64,000 nucleotides of DNA from Limimaricola pyoseonensis (GCF_900102015.1 NZ_FNAT01000010.1:1-64000); one strand, 5' to 3'; positions 1 through 8,228 are shown, numbered from the stretch's first letter. Program-made: numbers and translations. Notes: generated by a model from the letters alone, not told the origin.

Positions 1-472
1 CGCCCGCGGGCTCGAAGCCGGTGGTGCGGATGGTGATGACCTTCACCGCGTCGCGCGAGCGCACGGTCTGGATCGCGTTGCCGGCATAGACCGGGCGGTC
101 GAACGACCCGTCCTCGTGCACCGCCAGCACGTCGGGCACGATCATCACGTCCAAGAGCGCCGCGACGCGCGGCATGACGTTCTTGGCGTCGGTGGTCGCG
201 GGCGCCGCGATCACCTCGAAGCCCTCGGCCATCTGCGCCACCAGCGCCGCGACCGGCTCGGCCAGGCGGTGGCTGTAGAGCGCGTCCTCGGCGCAAAGGA
301 CCTTCGAGACACCCTCGAGCGTGGCGGCGGCCTCGGCCGCGCCCTTGGCCTTGGCGCCGACGCAGAGCAGCGTCACCTCGCCGAGCTGCCTTGCGGCGCT
401 GAGCGCGCGCGCGGTGGCGTCGCGGTTCAGCTCGCCATCGGTGACCTCGGCCAGAAGCAGGACAGCAGCCAT
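1..472 (-). CDS. etfA: Electron transfer flavoprotein alpha subunit, N-terminal part (cut by window edge)
   Basis: The alpha subunit of ETF carries FAD with the beta subunit and takes electrons from acyl-CoA and other dehydrogenases to ETF-quinone oxidoreductase. Only about 157 N-terminal residues are in the window. They begin [18 protein letters not shown], the usual start of alphaproteobacterial EtfA, and correspond to domain I; the FAD-binding C-terminal domain lies beyond base 1. The ATG at 472-470 overlaps the etfB stop by one base (TGATG), so the two are translationally coupled in the standard etfB-etfA order. Identification rests on this N-terminus plus the etfB neighbour. ETF-QO, the electron acceptor, is at 56177 in the same window. 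Confidence 0.93.
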   Translation of the reverse strand, partial: MAAVLLLAEVTDGELNRDATARALSAARQLGEVTLLCVGAKAKGAAEAAATLEGVSKVLCAEDALYSHRLAEPVAALVAQMAEGFEVIAAPATTDAKNVMPRVAALLDVMIVPDVLAVHEDGSFDRPVYAGNAIQTVRSRDAVKVITIRTTGFEPAG

Positions 473-1236
473 CACACCACCCCCAGATCTTTGAGTTTCT
501 CGACCAGCTCGTCGACCGAGCCGACCATCATGCCGCCCTGCCGCGCCGGCGGCTCGGCGGTCCTGACCACCTCGAGCCGCGGCGAGACGTCGACGCCGTA
601 ATCTCCGGCCGTCTTCTCGTCCAAGGGCTTCTTCTTGGCCTTCATGATGTTGGGCAGCGACGCATAGCGCGGCTCGTTCAGGCGCAGGTCCACGGAGACG
701 ATCGCCGGCAGCTTGACCGAAATGGTCTGCAGGCCCCCATCGACCTCGCGCGTCACCTGCGCGTGCTCGCCCTCGATCTTCACCTCGGAGGCGAAGGTGG
801 CCTGCGACCAGCCCAGGAGCGCCGAGAGCATCTGCCCGGTGGCGTTCATGTCGTTGTCGATCGCCTGCTTGCCGCAGAGCACCATCTGCGGCTGCTCCGC
901 CTCGACCACCTTGGCGAGGATCTTGGCGACGGCGAGCGGCTCGATGTCCTGCTCCGGCGCGTCGGCCGCGACCACCAGGATCGCCCGGTCGGCACCCATC
1001 GCCAGAGCCGTACGCAGCGTTTCCTGCGCCTGCTTGACGCCGATCGAGACCGCGATCACCTCGGTGGCCACGCCGGCCTCCTTCAGGCGGATCGCCTCCT
1101 CGACCGCGATCTCGTCGAACGGGTTCATCGACATCTTCACGTTCGCCAGATCGACGCCCGTGCCGTCGCCCTTGACGCGCACCTTCACGTTGTAGTCGAT
1201 CACCCGCTTCACGGGGACTAGGATCTTCATCTCCAC
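472..1236 (-). CDS. etfB: Electron transfer flavoprotein beta subunit
   Basis: EtfB (254 aa, the normal length) binds AMP and provides the recognition loop that docks to acyl-CoA dehydrogenases. The N-terminus [20 protein letters not shown], the [16 protein letters not shown] segment near residue 38 and the [16 protein letters not shown] segment near residue 121 are hallmarks of the family. It is the first gene of the etfBA pair and its TGA overlaps the etfA ATG. A second ATG (MKILVPVK, start 1230) is an equally good start; the AGGAGAGGGTGGAG stretch just upstream could serve either. Soluble cytoplasmic protein. No partner dehydrogenase is adjacent, but one lies at 22248. Confidence 0.96.
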   Translation of the reverse strand: MEMKILVPVKRVIDYNVKVRVKGDGTGVDLANVKMSMNPFDEIAVEEAIRLKEAGVATEVIAVSIGVKQAQETLRTALAMGADRAILVVAADAPEQDIEPLAVAKILAKVVEAEQPQMVLCGKQAIDNDMNATGQMLSALLGWSQATFASEVKIEGEHAQVTREVDGGLQTISVKLPAIVSVDLRLNEPRYASLPNIMKAKKKPLDEKTAGDYGVDVSPRLEVVRTAEPPARQGGMMVGSVDELVEKLKDLGVV

Positions 1237-1343
1237 CCTCTCCTGTCGGACTTTCGGAGAATTGGTAGCGTGGCCGATCCGGGGGTGACAGGGCCAAACC
1301 GACCATTCGGGCCAAGGCGACGTCGCGTTACGCGCACGTCAAC

Positions 1344-1366
1344 GGCCCGCGGGGGCACCGCGGGCC
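1344..1366. terminator. GC-rich hairpin in the etfB upstream gap
   Basis: A perfect 9-bp inverted repeat (GGCCCGCGG / CCGCGGGCC) with a 5-nt loop. It lies 52 nt downstream of the small minus-strand ORF 1418-1495 and upstream of etfB. There is no clear U-tract in either direction, so it is a weak terminator at best. It could also be a structure in the etfB leader. The rest of the 1237-1571 gap holds only the small ORF. Confidence 0.35.
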
Positions 1367-1417
1367 GGGTCGAATGGCACTGCCGGATGGAATCGGGCGG
1401 TCAGGCCGCCCGCGCGC

Positions 1418-1495
1418 TCACTTGCCCTTCGGCTTGGGCTTGCTCGCGCCGGGCTTCGCGCCCTTGGTCTGGTGGTCCTTCCCCTTGTCGGCCAT
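1418..1495 (-). CDS. 25-residue lysine-rich peptide, unknown
   Basis: A 25-aa reading frame beginning MADKGKDHQTKGAKPG and ending KPKPKGK, followed by TGA. It is supported by a strong Shine-Dalgarno (AGGAAAGG) about 7 nt before the ATG and by its position alone in a 335-bp gap. The composition is extreme: mostly Lys, Gly, Pro and Ala, with no hydrophobic core. It is therefore expected to be disordered and basic, possibly binding nucleic acid or an acidic surface. I recognise no named family. It is too short for codon statistics to prove coding, so the evidence is the ribosome-binding site and the non-random composition. Confidence 0.5.
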   Translation of the reverse strand: MADKGKDHQTKGAKPGASKPKPKGK

Positions 1496-1571
1496 GACGG
1501 CGTCCTTTCCTGTCAGAGGGTGCCGACAAACGCCGATCACCCCCTGCGGGTTGCGCCGCCTTGCGGGTAAT

Positions 1572-2549
1572 TCAACCGACCTTCAGCACGATCTTGCCGA
1601 TATGCTCCGAGCTCTCCATCCGGGCATGCGCCGCGGCGGCCTCGGCCAGCGGGAAGCTGCTGTCCATCACCGGGCCGATCCGGCCGGCCGACAGCAGCGG
1701 CCAGACCTTCTCGCGCAGTTCGCGCGCGATCGCGGCCTTGGCCTCGACCGATTGCGGCCGCAGCGTCGAGCCGGTCAGCGTCAGCCGCCGCACCATCAGC
1801 GGCGCGAGGTTGAGCGTCATCTGCGGCCCCTGCAGGAAGGCGATCTGCACCAGCCGCCCGTCATCGGCCAGCGCCTTGAGGTTGCGCGCCACGTAGTCGC
1901 CGCCGACCATGTCGAGGATCACGTCGGCACCGCCCTCGGCGCGCAGCACCTCGACGAAGTCCTCCTCGCGGTAGTTGATCGCCCGCTCGGCCCCGAGCCT
2001 CGTGCAGGCGGCGCATTTCGCGGCCGAGCCGGCGGTGGCGAAGACCCGCGCGCCGAAGATCCGCGCGAGCTGGATCGCCGTGGTGCCGATGCCCGAGGAG
2101 CCGCCATGCACCAGGAACCGCTCGCCGCCCTCGAGCCCGCCGCGCATGAAGACGTTGGACCAGACGGTGAAATAGGTCTCCGGCAGGCAGGCGGCCTCGC
2201 GCAGGTCCATGCCGTCGGGCACGGGCAGGCAATGCGCGGCGGGCGTCACCACCCGTTCGGCATAGCCGCCGCCCGGTGTCAGCGCGCAGACCGCGTCGCC
2301 CACCTGCCATTCGGTCACGCCCGGCCCCACGGCGGCGATGCGGCCCGCGACCTCGAGCCCCGGCAGGTCCGAGGCGCCGGGCGGCGGGTCGTAGGCGCCC
2401 GCGCGCTGCAGCGCGTCGGGGCGGTTCACCCCGGCGAAGGCCACCGCGATGGCGACCTCGCCATGGCCCGGCTCGGGGCGCGGGCGAGTGGTTTCGACCA
2501 GCATCTCGGGCCCGCCGGGGCGGGTGATCTCGACGGCTCTCATGGTCAT
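1572..2549 (-). CDS. qor: Zinc-free NAD(P)H:quinone oxidoreductase (zeta-crystallin type)
   Basis: 325-aa medium-chain reductase of the quinone oxidoreductase/zeta-crystallin group. It begins MTMRAVEITRPGGPEMLV. The GroES-like domain covers residues 1 to about 125, with GVNRPDALQRAG near 40-51. A Rossmann domain with HGGSSGIGTTAIQLA at about 148-162 binds NADPH. The catalytic and structural zinc ligands of alcohol dehydrogenases are absent. The expected reaction is one-electron or hydride reduction of quinones or reactive enones. The ATG at 2549-2547 overlaps the stop of the coq9-like gene (ATGA), so the two form one unit. A role beside ubiquinone metabolism is inferred from that pairing; the substrate cannot be read from sequence. 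Confidence 0.9.
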   Translation of the reverse strand: MTMRAVEITRPGGPEMLVETTRPRPEPGHGEVAIAVAFAGVNRPDALQRAGAYDPPPGASDLPGLEVAGRIAAVGPGVTEWQVGDAVCALTPGGGYAERVVTPAAHCLPVPDGMDLREAACLPETYFTVWSNVFMRGGLEGGERFLVHGGSSGIGTTAIQLARIFGARVFATAGSAAKCAACTRLGAERAINYREEDFVEVLRAEGGADVILDMVGGDYVARNLKALADDGRLVQIAFLQGPQMTLNLAPLMVRRLTLTGSTLRPQSVEAKAAIARELREKVWPLLSAGRIGPVMDSSFPLAEAAAAHARMESSEHIGKIVLKVG

Positions 2550-3271
2550 CGGCGGGTGCTCCAGTGCCCGGGCAGGTCCATCGGCGGCTTGTGGCGCGGC
2601 GCGTGCACGCCCGAGAACAGGAAGGACAGCGCGCCGGTCACCGGCCGCAGCAGCACCGAATCGCGGGCCTTGGCCTTCACCTCCTCGATCCGCATCACGT
2701 CCTCGATGCGGCGGTCGATGAAGCCCCAGGTCGCCTGGTGGTCGAGGCTGTCGTCGCCCAGCCAGTAGAGCACCACGGACGCCCAGACGCCCGAAAGCGT
2801 CGCGCGCTTGGTGTACCAGTTCACGTCGTCCGAATCGTCGCCCAGCGCCGTCCAGATCGCGTCGGCCGTGCGCCACAGCAGCCGCGAGCCCTCGGCGGCG
2901 TGGGTCGGCAGCGCGAACAGCGTCGTGGCACGGCGCAGCGCCTCCTTGTCGGGGACCACCTCGATCCGGGTTCGGAGCGCGAAGGCCACCCGGTCGCGGT
3001 AGCGCATCGCCGACAGATCGGCGGCGCGCAGCCGCGCGGCCATTTCGGCATCGCTGCGGTCGTGCTGCGCCACGGCAAGGTCGATCGCGCCGCGCGGGCA
3101 CAGCGCCCGGGCCTCGGATTCGAGCATGTCGGCGTCGCGGATCGCGGCGTGGAAGGCATGGTCGGACCAGCCGTCGAAGGCGACATGCGGCAGGACCGCG
3201 TCGATCAGCCGGTCGAGATCGGGGTCGATGCCGCCCGCCCCGCCCGGCTCTGAAGCATAGGGGTGTGTCAT
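2546..3271 (-). CDS. COQ9 family protein (ubiquinone biosynthesis)
   Basis: 241 aa, COQ9 family of lipid-binding TetR-fold proteins that help COQ7-type hydroxylases act on membrane ubiquinone precursors. Recognisable features are VAFDGWSDHAFHAAIRDADM at about 31-50 and the conserved DDVNWYTKRATLSGVWASVV segment (around residue 150), followed by LYWLGDDS. This C-terminal amphipathic segment docks the protein on lipid. It leads a two-gene unit with qor through a 4-nt overlap. Bacterial members are mainly alphaproteobacterial, which fits the source. The start is the only ATG giving a normal length. Confidence 0.9.
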   Translation of the reverse strand: MTHPYASEPGGAGGIDPDLDRLIDAVLPHVAFDGWSDHAFHAAIRDADMLESEARALCPRGAIDLAVAQHDRSDAEMAARLRAADLSAMRYRDRVAFALRTRIEVVPDKEALRRATTLFALPTHAAEGSRLLWRTADAIWTALGDDSDDVNWYTKRATLSGVWASVVLYWLGDDSLDHQATWGFIDRRIEDVMRIEEVKAKARDSVLLRPVTGALSFLFSGVHAPRHKPPMDLPGHWSTRR

Positions 3272-3295
3272 CCTCGTCTCCTCTCTGCCCCAGCC

Positions 3296-3324
3296 TAGAC
3301 AGGCGGCCGGGGCTTTGCTATACG
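3296..3324 (+). promoter_or_regulatory. Probable rpsU promoter
   Basis: TAGACA (3296-3301), a 17-nt spacer, then TATACG (3319-3324), about 50 nt before the rpsU ATG. The -10 runs directly into a GC-rich discriminator; the block TATACGGCGCGCTC (3319-3332) is identical to one upstream of rpmI-rplT. A GC-rich discriminator after the -10 is characteristic of stringently controlled ribosomal promoters. The sigma-70 assignment is inferred from spacing and hexamers only. Confidence 0.5.
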
Positions 3325-3375
3325 GCGCGCTCCTGCAATCCTGAAACTCCAGCTTAGAAAGGTGGTGAAAACCAC

Positions 3376-3582
3376 ATGCAGGTTAGCGTTCGCGACAACA
3401 ACGTCGATCAGGCCCTCCGGGCTCTGAAGAAGAAGTTGCAGCGCGAGGGTGTGTTCCGCGAGATGAAGCTCAAGCAGCATTTCGAGAAGCCCTCCGAGAA
3501 AAAGGCGCGCGAGAAGGCCGAGGCCATCCGCCGTCAGCGCAAGCTCGCTCGCAAGAAGGCCCAGCGCGAAGGGCTTCTCTGA
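3376..3582 (+). CDS. rpsU: 30S ribosomal protein S21
   Basis: 68 aa, beginning [20 protein letters not shown] and ending in a Lys/Arg-rich helical tail ([11 protein letters not shown]). This is the normal bS21 size and pattern for alphaproteobacteria. bS21 sits on the 30S platform near the anti-Shine-Dalgarno end of 16S rRNA and aids initiation. A strong ribosome-binding site (GAAAGGTGG) precedes the ATG. It is monocistronic here: its own promoter lies upstream and a rho-independent terminator starts 29 nt after the stop. The E. coli partners dnaG and rpoD are not adjacent. Confidence 0.97.
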   Translation: MQVSVRDNNVDQALRALKKKLQREGVFREMKLKQHFEKPSEKKAREKAEAIRRQRKLARKKAQREGLL

Positions 3583-3610
3583 AGCACCGCGCCACGGCTT
3601 GAAAGACTGG

Positions 3611-3642
3611 AACCCCCGCGGGCCCGGCCCCTGGGGGTTTTT
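3611..3642 (+). terminator. Rho-independent terminator of rpsU
   Basis: AACCCCC pairs with GGGGGTT across a GC-rich loop that can itself pair (GGGCCCGGCCC), followed by TTTTT. It is correctly placed 29 nt after the rpsU stop. The A-rich left arm makes it partly active in the other direction too, where it would serve the acetyltransferase gene that ends at 3665. Confidence 0.85.
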
Positions 3643-3664
3643 CCTTGCCCGGCGTCGGCTGCGC

Positions 3665-4183
3665 TCAGCCGGGCCGGCGCAGGTAGATCTCGGTTTCGGC
3701 GTCGGACAGCTCCGGATCCTTGGTGAAGCCCGCCTTCTGCAGCACCCGCGCGGAGGCCGGGTTGTCCCGGCCGACGCCGCCGGCCAGCATCACGGGATGC
3801 TCGCGGTCCAGCGTCGCGGCGAGGCCCGTGACCAGCTCCGTGGCATAGCCCCGCCCCCAGGCCGTTTCCGCGAAGAGATAGCCCAGATGGCACACCGCGG
3901 TCTCCGCCTCCCCGGTCATGAAGGCCAGGATCAGCAGCCCCACCAGCCGGTCCGTGTCGCGTTCGAGCACGAGCCCCACGTCGCTTTCCGCCGCCCGCGC
4001 CTCGATCCACGGGCCGATCTCCTCCGCCCCGTCCGACAGCCGCAGGGGCGGCGGCAGGTGACGCAGCACCCGCTCGGTCAGCAATTCTTCCAGCGCGGCC
4101 TGCAACGCCTGCCGGCGCGCCGGATCGGCGATGTCCGGCGTCCAGTCGCGCACCCGCAGCCGCTCGGTCTCGAAGCTTCGCAT
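3665..4183 (-). CDS. GNAT family N-acetyltransferase (RimJ/RimL-like)
   Basis: 172 aa, GNAT fold of the RimJ/RimL subgroup, beginning MRSFETERLRVRDW. The acetyl-CoA pyrophosphate loop is seen as ETAWGRGYATE near residues 105-115, and GRDNPASARVLQKAGF forms the typical C-terminal beta-bulge region. The start at 4183 is chosen because GGAGGGG lies 8 nt upstream and the family motif ETERL begins four residues in. A longer frame to 4240 has no such support. Substrate unknown: relatives acetylate protein N-termini or small metabolites. It stands alone, convergent with rpsU. Confidence 0.85.
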   Translation of the reverse strand: MRSFETERLRVRDWTPDIADPARRQALQAALEELLTERVLRHLPPPLRLSDGAEEIGPWIEARAAESDVGLVLERDTDRLVGLLILAFMTGEAETAVCHLGYLFAETAWGRGYATELVTGLAATLDREHPVMLAGGVGRDNPASARVLQKAGFTKDPELSDAETEIYLRRPG

Positions 4184-4352
4184 GCCGTGATCCCCTCCGC
4201 ACTGCCCTGTCGCCGTCCTGTCGAGCCCCCATGCTGCCACGGCTTCATGCCGGTGCGAAACCCATGCAAGACCCCCCGCACCGATGGCGCCTGCGGACAG
4301 GCGGGCGGTTTCGCGCTAGACTGGCCCCGTCCCGCAACGCCCGGAGGTCACG

Positions 4353-4667
4353 ATGAAACCTGTCATCCTGCTGGTGGGCCGCCTTCCCGGCGTGGTCGAG
4401 ACCGTGGCGCGCGAGCTCGAGGACATGCCGGTCGAATGGCTCGGCGCGCATGACCGCGACGAGGTCGAGCGCCAGCTCGAGGCCGAGCCGGCCATCGCCT
4501 GCGTGGTGATCGGCGCCGGGCTCGACGACCGCATCCGGGGCGAGCTGATCGGCGTCGTCGCCGCGCGGCGGCCCGACGTCACGATCCACCTCAAGGACCG
4601 CGCCTCCGGGCCGGCCGGCATGGCGCCCTTCGTGCGGCGCGTCGTCGCCTCCGAGGTGCTGCGCTAG
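4353..4667 (+). CDS. Small protein of unknown function, response-regulator-like fold possible
   Basis: 104 aa, beginning MKPVILLVGRLPGVVETVAR. A ribosome-binding site (GGAGG) sits 6 nt upstream. The alternating hydrophobic strands (VILLVG, IACVVIGAG, VTIHLK) and amphipathic helices suggest a small alpha/beta Rossmann-like or receiver-like fold. The phosphoacceptor Asp and Lys of true receivers are not evident. I do not recognise a named family. It is soluble, has no signal peptide, and stands alone between an acetyltransferase and a peroxiredoxin gene. Confidence 0.7.
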   Translation: MKPVILLVGRLPGVVETVARELEDMPVEWLGAHDRDEVERQLEAEPAIACVVIGAGLDDRIRGELIGVVAARRPDVTIHLKDRASGPAGMAPFVRRVVASEVLR

Positions 4668-4762
4668 GCGCCGCTCACTCCACATCGCCTCTGCGTGATC
4701 GCACCGACCCGAACGGCGTCCCGCGCGTTGCCGCGTCAAGTTCAAACCGACGAGGAGGCATC

Positions 4763-5293
4763 ATGCCCGGCAAACCGACCCCCGACACCGCCCTGCCCGA
4801 GATCACCCTGCCCAGCCTTGGCGGCGAGGAGATCACGCTGGGGCAGCCGCGCGAGGGCCGCGGCTGGCAGCTGGTCATCGTCTATCGCGGCCAGCACTGC
4901 CCGATCTGCCACAAATACGTCGAAGGGCTGGAAGGCCTGCTGCCCAAGTTCCACGACAGCGACATCGACGTGGTGCTGGTCTCTGGCGACGGCGAGGAGA
5001 AGGCGCGCAAGTTCGCCGACGACACCGGCACCAGCGCGCCCGTGGCCTACGGGCTCAGCGTGCAGCAGATGCTCGATCTCGGCCTCTACGTCTCCGACCC
5101 GCGCTCGCCGCAGGAAACCGACCATCCCTTCGCCGAGCCGGCGGTCTTCGTGATCAACCCCAAGGGCACGGTGCACATCGCCGACATCTCGAACGCACCC
5201 TTCTCGCGGCCCGACCTCGAAGGGCTGCTGAACGGGCTGAACTTCATCCGGGACAAGGATTATCCGATCCGCGGCACCAAGCTGGCCGCCTGA
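4763..5293 (+). CDS. Peroxiredoxin-like protein (AhpC/TSA family)
   Basis: 176 aa, thioredoxin fold of the AhpC/TSA group. The putative peroxidatic cysteine is in QHCPICHKY (C46, with C49 giving a CPIC pair), so both a peroxiredoxin and a thioredoxin-type chemistry are possible. The central GEEKARKFADD region and FVINPKGTVHIADIS strand match redoxin proteins. No signal peptide, so cytoplasmic. The ribosome-binding site is CGAGGAGG just before the ATG. A hairpin terminator follows at 5320. The predicted role is reduction of peroxides; the reductant is unknown and no partner reductase is adjacent. Confidence 0.85.
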   Translation: MPGKPTPDTALPEITLPSLGGEEITLGQPREGRGWQLVIVYRGQHCPICHKYVEGLEGLLPKFHDSDIDVVLVSGDGEEKARKFADDTGTSAPVAYGLSVQQMLDLGLYVSDPRSPQETDHPFAEPAVFVINPKGTVHIADISNAPFSRPDLEGLLNGLNFIRDKDYPIRGTKLAA

Positions 5294-5319
5294 TCTAGAC
5301 CGACCTGCTGCACCCGGCG

Positions 5320-5347
5320 CGCCGTCTCCCCTCGGGGAGGCGGCGTT
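5320..5347. terminator. Bidirectional hairpin terminator between peroxiredoxin and Lrp genes
   Basis: CGCCGTCTCCCC pairs with GGGGAGGCGGCG (12 bp, one T-G wobble) followed by TTCTCAT. It lies between two convergent genes that end at 5293 and 5349. The weak U-tract makes efficiency uncertain. Confidence 0.6.
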
Positions 5348-5348
5348 C

Positions 5349-5810
5349 TCATATCGGCAGGGCAGTGGTATGGCGCACCGTGCGCAGCGCGAAGCTGGAC
5401 TGCATGGTCTGCACGCCGGGCAGCCGCGCGAGGTGGCGACGGTGGATCTGCGCGAAATCCTCGCTGTCACGCGCCACGACCTTGAGCAGGTAGTCCGCCG
5501 TTCCCGCCATCAGGTGACATTCCAGAACATCGGGGATGCGCGCCACCGCCGCCTCGAAGGCGTCGAGCAGCTCGTCCGCCTGCCCCGACAAGGTGATCTC
5601 CACGAAGACCGTGACCGGCCGCCCCATGCGGCGCGGGTCCAGCAGCGCCACGTAGCCCCGGATCAGCCCGTCGCGCTCCAGCCGCTGTACCCGGCGGTGA
5701 CATGCCGAGGGCGAGAGGTTCACCCGCTCTGCCAGCTCGGCATTCGACAGCCGCCCCTGCCCCTGCAGCGCCGCGAGGATCGCACGGTCGATCCGGTCCA
5801 ATGCCTCCAT
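5349..5810 (-). CDS. Lrp/AsnC family transcriptional regulator, probably controlling ald
   Basis: 153 aa, normal Lrp length. The N-terminal winged HTH covers residues about 3-60: MEALDRIDRAILAALQGQ, then NAELAERVNLSPSACHRRVQ as recognition helices. The C-terminal RAM effector domain spans about 65-145 and includes GTADYLLKVVARD. It is divergent from alanine dehydrogenase across a 129-bp gap containing a dyad. This arrangement is the classic ald/AldR (BkdR-type) pair, in which the regulator activates ald in response to alanine. Function is inferred from that context; ligand specificity cannot be read directly. Confidence 0.93.
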   Translation of the reverse strand: MEALDRIDRAILAALQGQGRLSNAELAERVNLSPSACHRRVQRLERDGLIRGYVALLDPRRMGRPVTVFVEITLSGQADELLDAFEAAVARIPDVLECHLMAGTADYLLKVVARDSEDFAQIHRRHLARLPGVQTMQSSFALRTVRHTTALPI

Positions 5811-5833
5811 GCGCAAGATCCTTCGACGAAATA

Positions 5834-5872
5834 GCGCCCATGCGCGAGTTTCTGCGTTAAACTGCGCCCATG
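5834..5872. promoter_or_regulatory. Candidate Lrp-type operator between lrp and ald
   Basis: Two copies of GCGCCCATG (5834-5842 and 5864-5872) lie 30 bp apart, about three helical turns. Between them is an imperfect dyad, GCGCGAGTTT (5842-5851) against AAACTGCGC (5859-5867). Helically phased repeats in a divergent lrp-ald gap are what an Lrp octamer would bind. The assignment to this regulator is inference. Confidence 0.5.
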
Positions 5873-5939
5873 GGGACAGGATCTCGTCAGCAATTGCAAG
5901 CGCGATGCGCCAGCATCGACGCAAACAAGGAGGACCCCC

Positions 5940-7058
5940 ATGCACATCGGATGCCCGACCGAGATCAAGCCGCAGGAATTCCGCGTCGGCCTGACCCCCA
6001 ACGCCGCCCGCGAGGCCGTGGGCCGCGGCCATATCGTCACCATGCAGGCCGGTGCCGGCAACGGCGCGGGCTTCACCGATGACGACTACCGCGCCGCCGG
6101 CGCCCGCATCGCCGACACCGCCGAGCAGGTCTTCGCCGAGGCCGAGATGATCGTGAAGGTGAAGGAGCCGCAGGCCCCCGAGCGCGCCATGCTGCGCGCA
6201 GGCCACCTGCTCTTCACCTATCTCCACCTCGCCCCCGACCCCGAGCAGACCGAGGACCTCGTAAACTCGGGCGCGACCTGCATCGCCTACGAGACCGTGA
6301 CCGACCGCAATGGCGGCCTGCCGCTGCTGGCGCCGATGTCCGAGGTGGCGGGACGCCTCGCGCCGCAGATGGGCGCCTGGACGCTGCAGAAGGCCAATGG
6401 CGGCCGCGGCGTGCTGATGGGCGGCGTGCCCGGCGTGACGCCGGCCAACGTCGTGGTGATCGGCGGCGGCGTGGTCGGCACCCATGCCGCGAAGATCGCC
6501 GCCGGCATGGGCGCGCGGGTGACCGTGCTCGACAAGTCGCTGCCGCGGATGCGCTATCTCGACGACGTGTTCGGCGGCCAGTTCCGCACGCTCTACGCCT
6601 CCGCCGGCTCGACCGCCGAGGCCGTGGCGCAGGCCGACATGGTGATCGGCGCGGTGCTGGTGCCGGGTGCCGCCGCGCCCAAGCTGGTGTCGCGCGAACA
6701 GCTTTCGACCATGAAGCCCGGCGCGGCGATCGTCGACGTGGCGATCGACCAGGGCGGCTGCTTCGAGACCTCGAAGGCCACCACCCACCAGGACCCGATC
6801 TACGAGGTCGACGGCATCATGCATTACTGCGTCGCCAACATGCCCGGCGCGGTGGCCCGCACCTCGACCCTGGCGCTTGGCAACGCCACCATGCCCTTCG
6901 TGCTGGCGTTGGCCGACAAGGGCTGGAAGCAGGCCTGCCTCGACGATGCGCATCTCGCCGAAGGCCTCAACGTCCATGCCGGGCAGATCACCAACCTCGC
7001 CGTCGGCGAGGGGCTGGGCCGCGAGGCGATCTCGGCGCAACAGGCGCTGCTGCGCTGA
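5940..7058 (+). CDS. ald: Alanine dehydrogenase
   Basis: 372 aa, the family length. It catalyses reversible NAD-dependent oxidative deamination of L-alanine to pyruvate and ammonia. The N-terminus [20 protein letters not shown] is diagnostic. K75 (in VKVKEP) and H96 (in YLHLAPD) occupy the catalytic Lys and His positions of characterised enzymes, and the NAD loop GGGVVG is at 175-180. A strong AAGGAGG ribosome-binding site precedes the ATG. It is transcribed divergently from an Lrp-type regulator and likely needed for alanine catabolism. Cytoplasmic hexamer by family knowledge. Confidence 0.97.
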   Translation: MHIGCPTEIKPQEFRVGLTPNAAREAVGRGHIVTMQAGAGNGAGFTDDDYRAAGARIADTAEQVFAEAEMIVKVKEPQAPERAMLRAGHLLFTYLHLAPDPEQTEDLVNSGATCIAYETVTDRNGGLPLLAPMSEVAGRLAPQMGAWTLQKANGGRGVLMGGVPGVTPANVVVIGGGVVGTHAAKIAAGMGARVTVLDKSLPRMRYLDDVFGGQFRTLYASAGSTAEAVAQADMVIGAVLVPGAAAPKLVSREQLSTMKPGAAIVDVAIDQGGCFETSKATTHQDPIYEVDGIMHYCVANMPGAVARTSTLALGNATMPFVLALADKGWKQACLDDAHLAEGLNVHAGQITNLAVGEGLGREAISAQQALLR

Positions 7059-7100
7059 GCCGGAACACGACCCGGGCCCGGACCGGGCCTTGAAACGAAA

Positions 7101-7131
7101 ACGGCCGGCGCGAGACCCTCGCGCCGGCCGT
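7101..7131 (-). terminator. Strong hairpin terminator between ald and azoR
   Basis: A perfect 14-bp inverted repeat, ACGGCCGGCGCGAG / CTCGCGCCGGCCGT, with a 3-nt loop. On the minus strand it is followed by TTTTCGTTTC, so it best terminates the azoR transcript. On the plus strand it may still stop ald transcripts. Confidence 0.8.
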
Positions 7132-7153
7132 CGTCATTGATGGTCTCGTCGTG

Positions 7154-7684
7154 TCAGGCGGCGGCCTTCGTCACCTCCGGCACGCGCTCCAGCGCCGCCT
7201 CGATCGCCTCGTCGCGCGCCTCCGGCGACATCGCGGTGCCCTCGACCCGCAGCACCGTCACGTCGGTGATGCCGATGAAGCCCAGCACCTGCCGCAGATA
7301 GGGCTCGACGAAGTCGGTCGCGCCGTCATGCACCCCGCCCGAGGCATAGACCACGATGGCGCGGCGGCCGCCGGCCAGCCCCTCGGGGCCGGTCTCGGTG
7401 TAGCGGAAGGTGCGGCCGGCGACGGCGACGCTGTCGATCCAGGCCTTGAGCTGGTGCGGGATCGCGAAGTTGTACATCGGCGCGCCGATCACCAGCGTGT
7501 CGGCGGCGTAGAGCTGCTCGATCGGGTCGCCGTCGAAGGCGGCCTCGCTCGCGGCATCGGCGAGATCGCGGCGCAGAACCTCCTGCGGCCCTTCGGCCAG
7601 CAGGTGCTCGACCACGGCGGCGGTGAGTTGGCGGGACACCGAGTTCTCGCCGAGGATGGAGGAGTCGATGTGCAGGATGGTCAT
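7154..7684 (-). CDS. azoR: FMN-dependent NADH:quinone/azo reductase
   Basis: 176 aa, flavodoxin-like NAD(P)H oxidoreductase of the AzoR group, beginning [20 protein letters not shown]. The phosphate-binding [11 protein letters not shown] region, the [18 protein letters not shown] segment (about residues 78-95) and [14 protein letters not shown] are family signatures. It reduces quinones by two electrons and can cleave azo dyes; a cellular role in thiol or quinone stress is likely. It is shorter than E. coli AzoR (about 200 aa) because loops are trimmed, not through truncation. The start at 7684 is preferred to 7717 because the flavodoxin strand begins there. Confidence 0.92.
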   Translation of the reverse strand: MTILHIDSSILGENSVSRQLTAAVVEHLLAEGPQEVLRRDLADAASEAAFDGDPIEQLYAADTLVIGAPMYNFAIPHQLKAWIDSVAVAGRTFRYTETGPEGLAGGRRAIVVYASGGVHDGATDFVEPYLRQVLGFIGITDVTVLRVEGTAMSPEARDEAIEAALERVPEVTKAAA

Positions 7685-7787
7685 GGGGGAGGCCCTCAAT
7701 TCGATGATGGAAAGCACCTATGGGCGCGCAGCTCCGGAATGAACTCCGAGAAAACGCACAGATCCCATTCGCCGTCTCACAACCGCG

Positions 7788-8228
7788 TCAGGCGGCGTCG
7801 CCGCGCTTCAGCAGGTCGCGGATCTGGGTCAGCAGCTCTTCCTGCGTCGGCCCCTTGGGCGCGTTCGGCACCGGCTCGCCGCGCTTCACCGCGGCGTCCT
7901 TGATCCGGTTCACGCCGCGGACCAGCAGGAACACCACCCAGGCGATGATCAGGAAGTTGATCACGGCGGTGAGGAAGGCGCCGTAGGCGAAGACCGCGGC
8001 ACCGCTTTCGCGCGCCACCTCCAGCGAGGTGCCCGCCGGGACATCGCCCGAGAGCACGACATACATCGAGGTGAAGTCGATGCCGCCGAGGATCAGCCCG
8101 ATCACCGGGTTGATCAGGTCGTGCACGAGGCTCTGCACGATCGCGGTGAAGGCCGCGCCGATGATGATCCCGACGGCGAGATCCATGACGTTGCCCTTGG
8201 CGATGAAGCTGCGGAATTCGCTGAGCAT
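7788..8228 (-). CDS. mscL: Large-conductance mechanosensitive channel
   Basis: 146 aa. MscL forms a homopentameric inner-membrane pore that opens at extreme tension during hypo-osmotic shock. The N-terminal amphipathic helix and TM1 read [20 protein letters not shown] then [17 protein letters not shown]2 is [20 protein letters not shown] near residues 84-104, followed by the cytoplasmic bundle helix ([13 protein letters not shown]). The periplasmic loop has the usual length. Monocistronic, minus strand, with its own ATG and no competing start. Confidence 0.97.
   Translation of the reverse strand: MLSEFRSFIAKGNVMDLAVGIIIGAAFTAIVQSLVHDLINPVIGLILGGIDFTSMYVVLSGDVPAGTSLEVARESGAAVFAYGAFLTAVINFLIIAWVVFLLVRGVNRIKDAAVKRGEPVPNAPKGPTQEELLTQIRDLLKRGDAA

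Noticed and set aside
7154-7684. Truncated azoR
   Set aside because: At 176 aa it is shorter than E. coli AzoR, but all flavodoxin motifs and a normal C-terminus are present.
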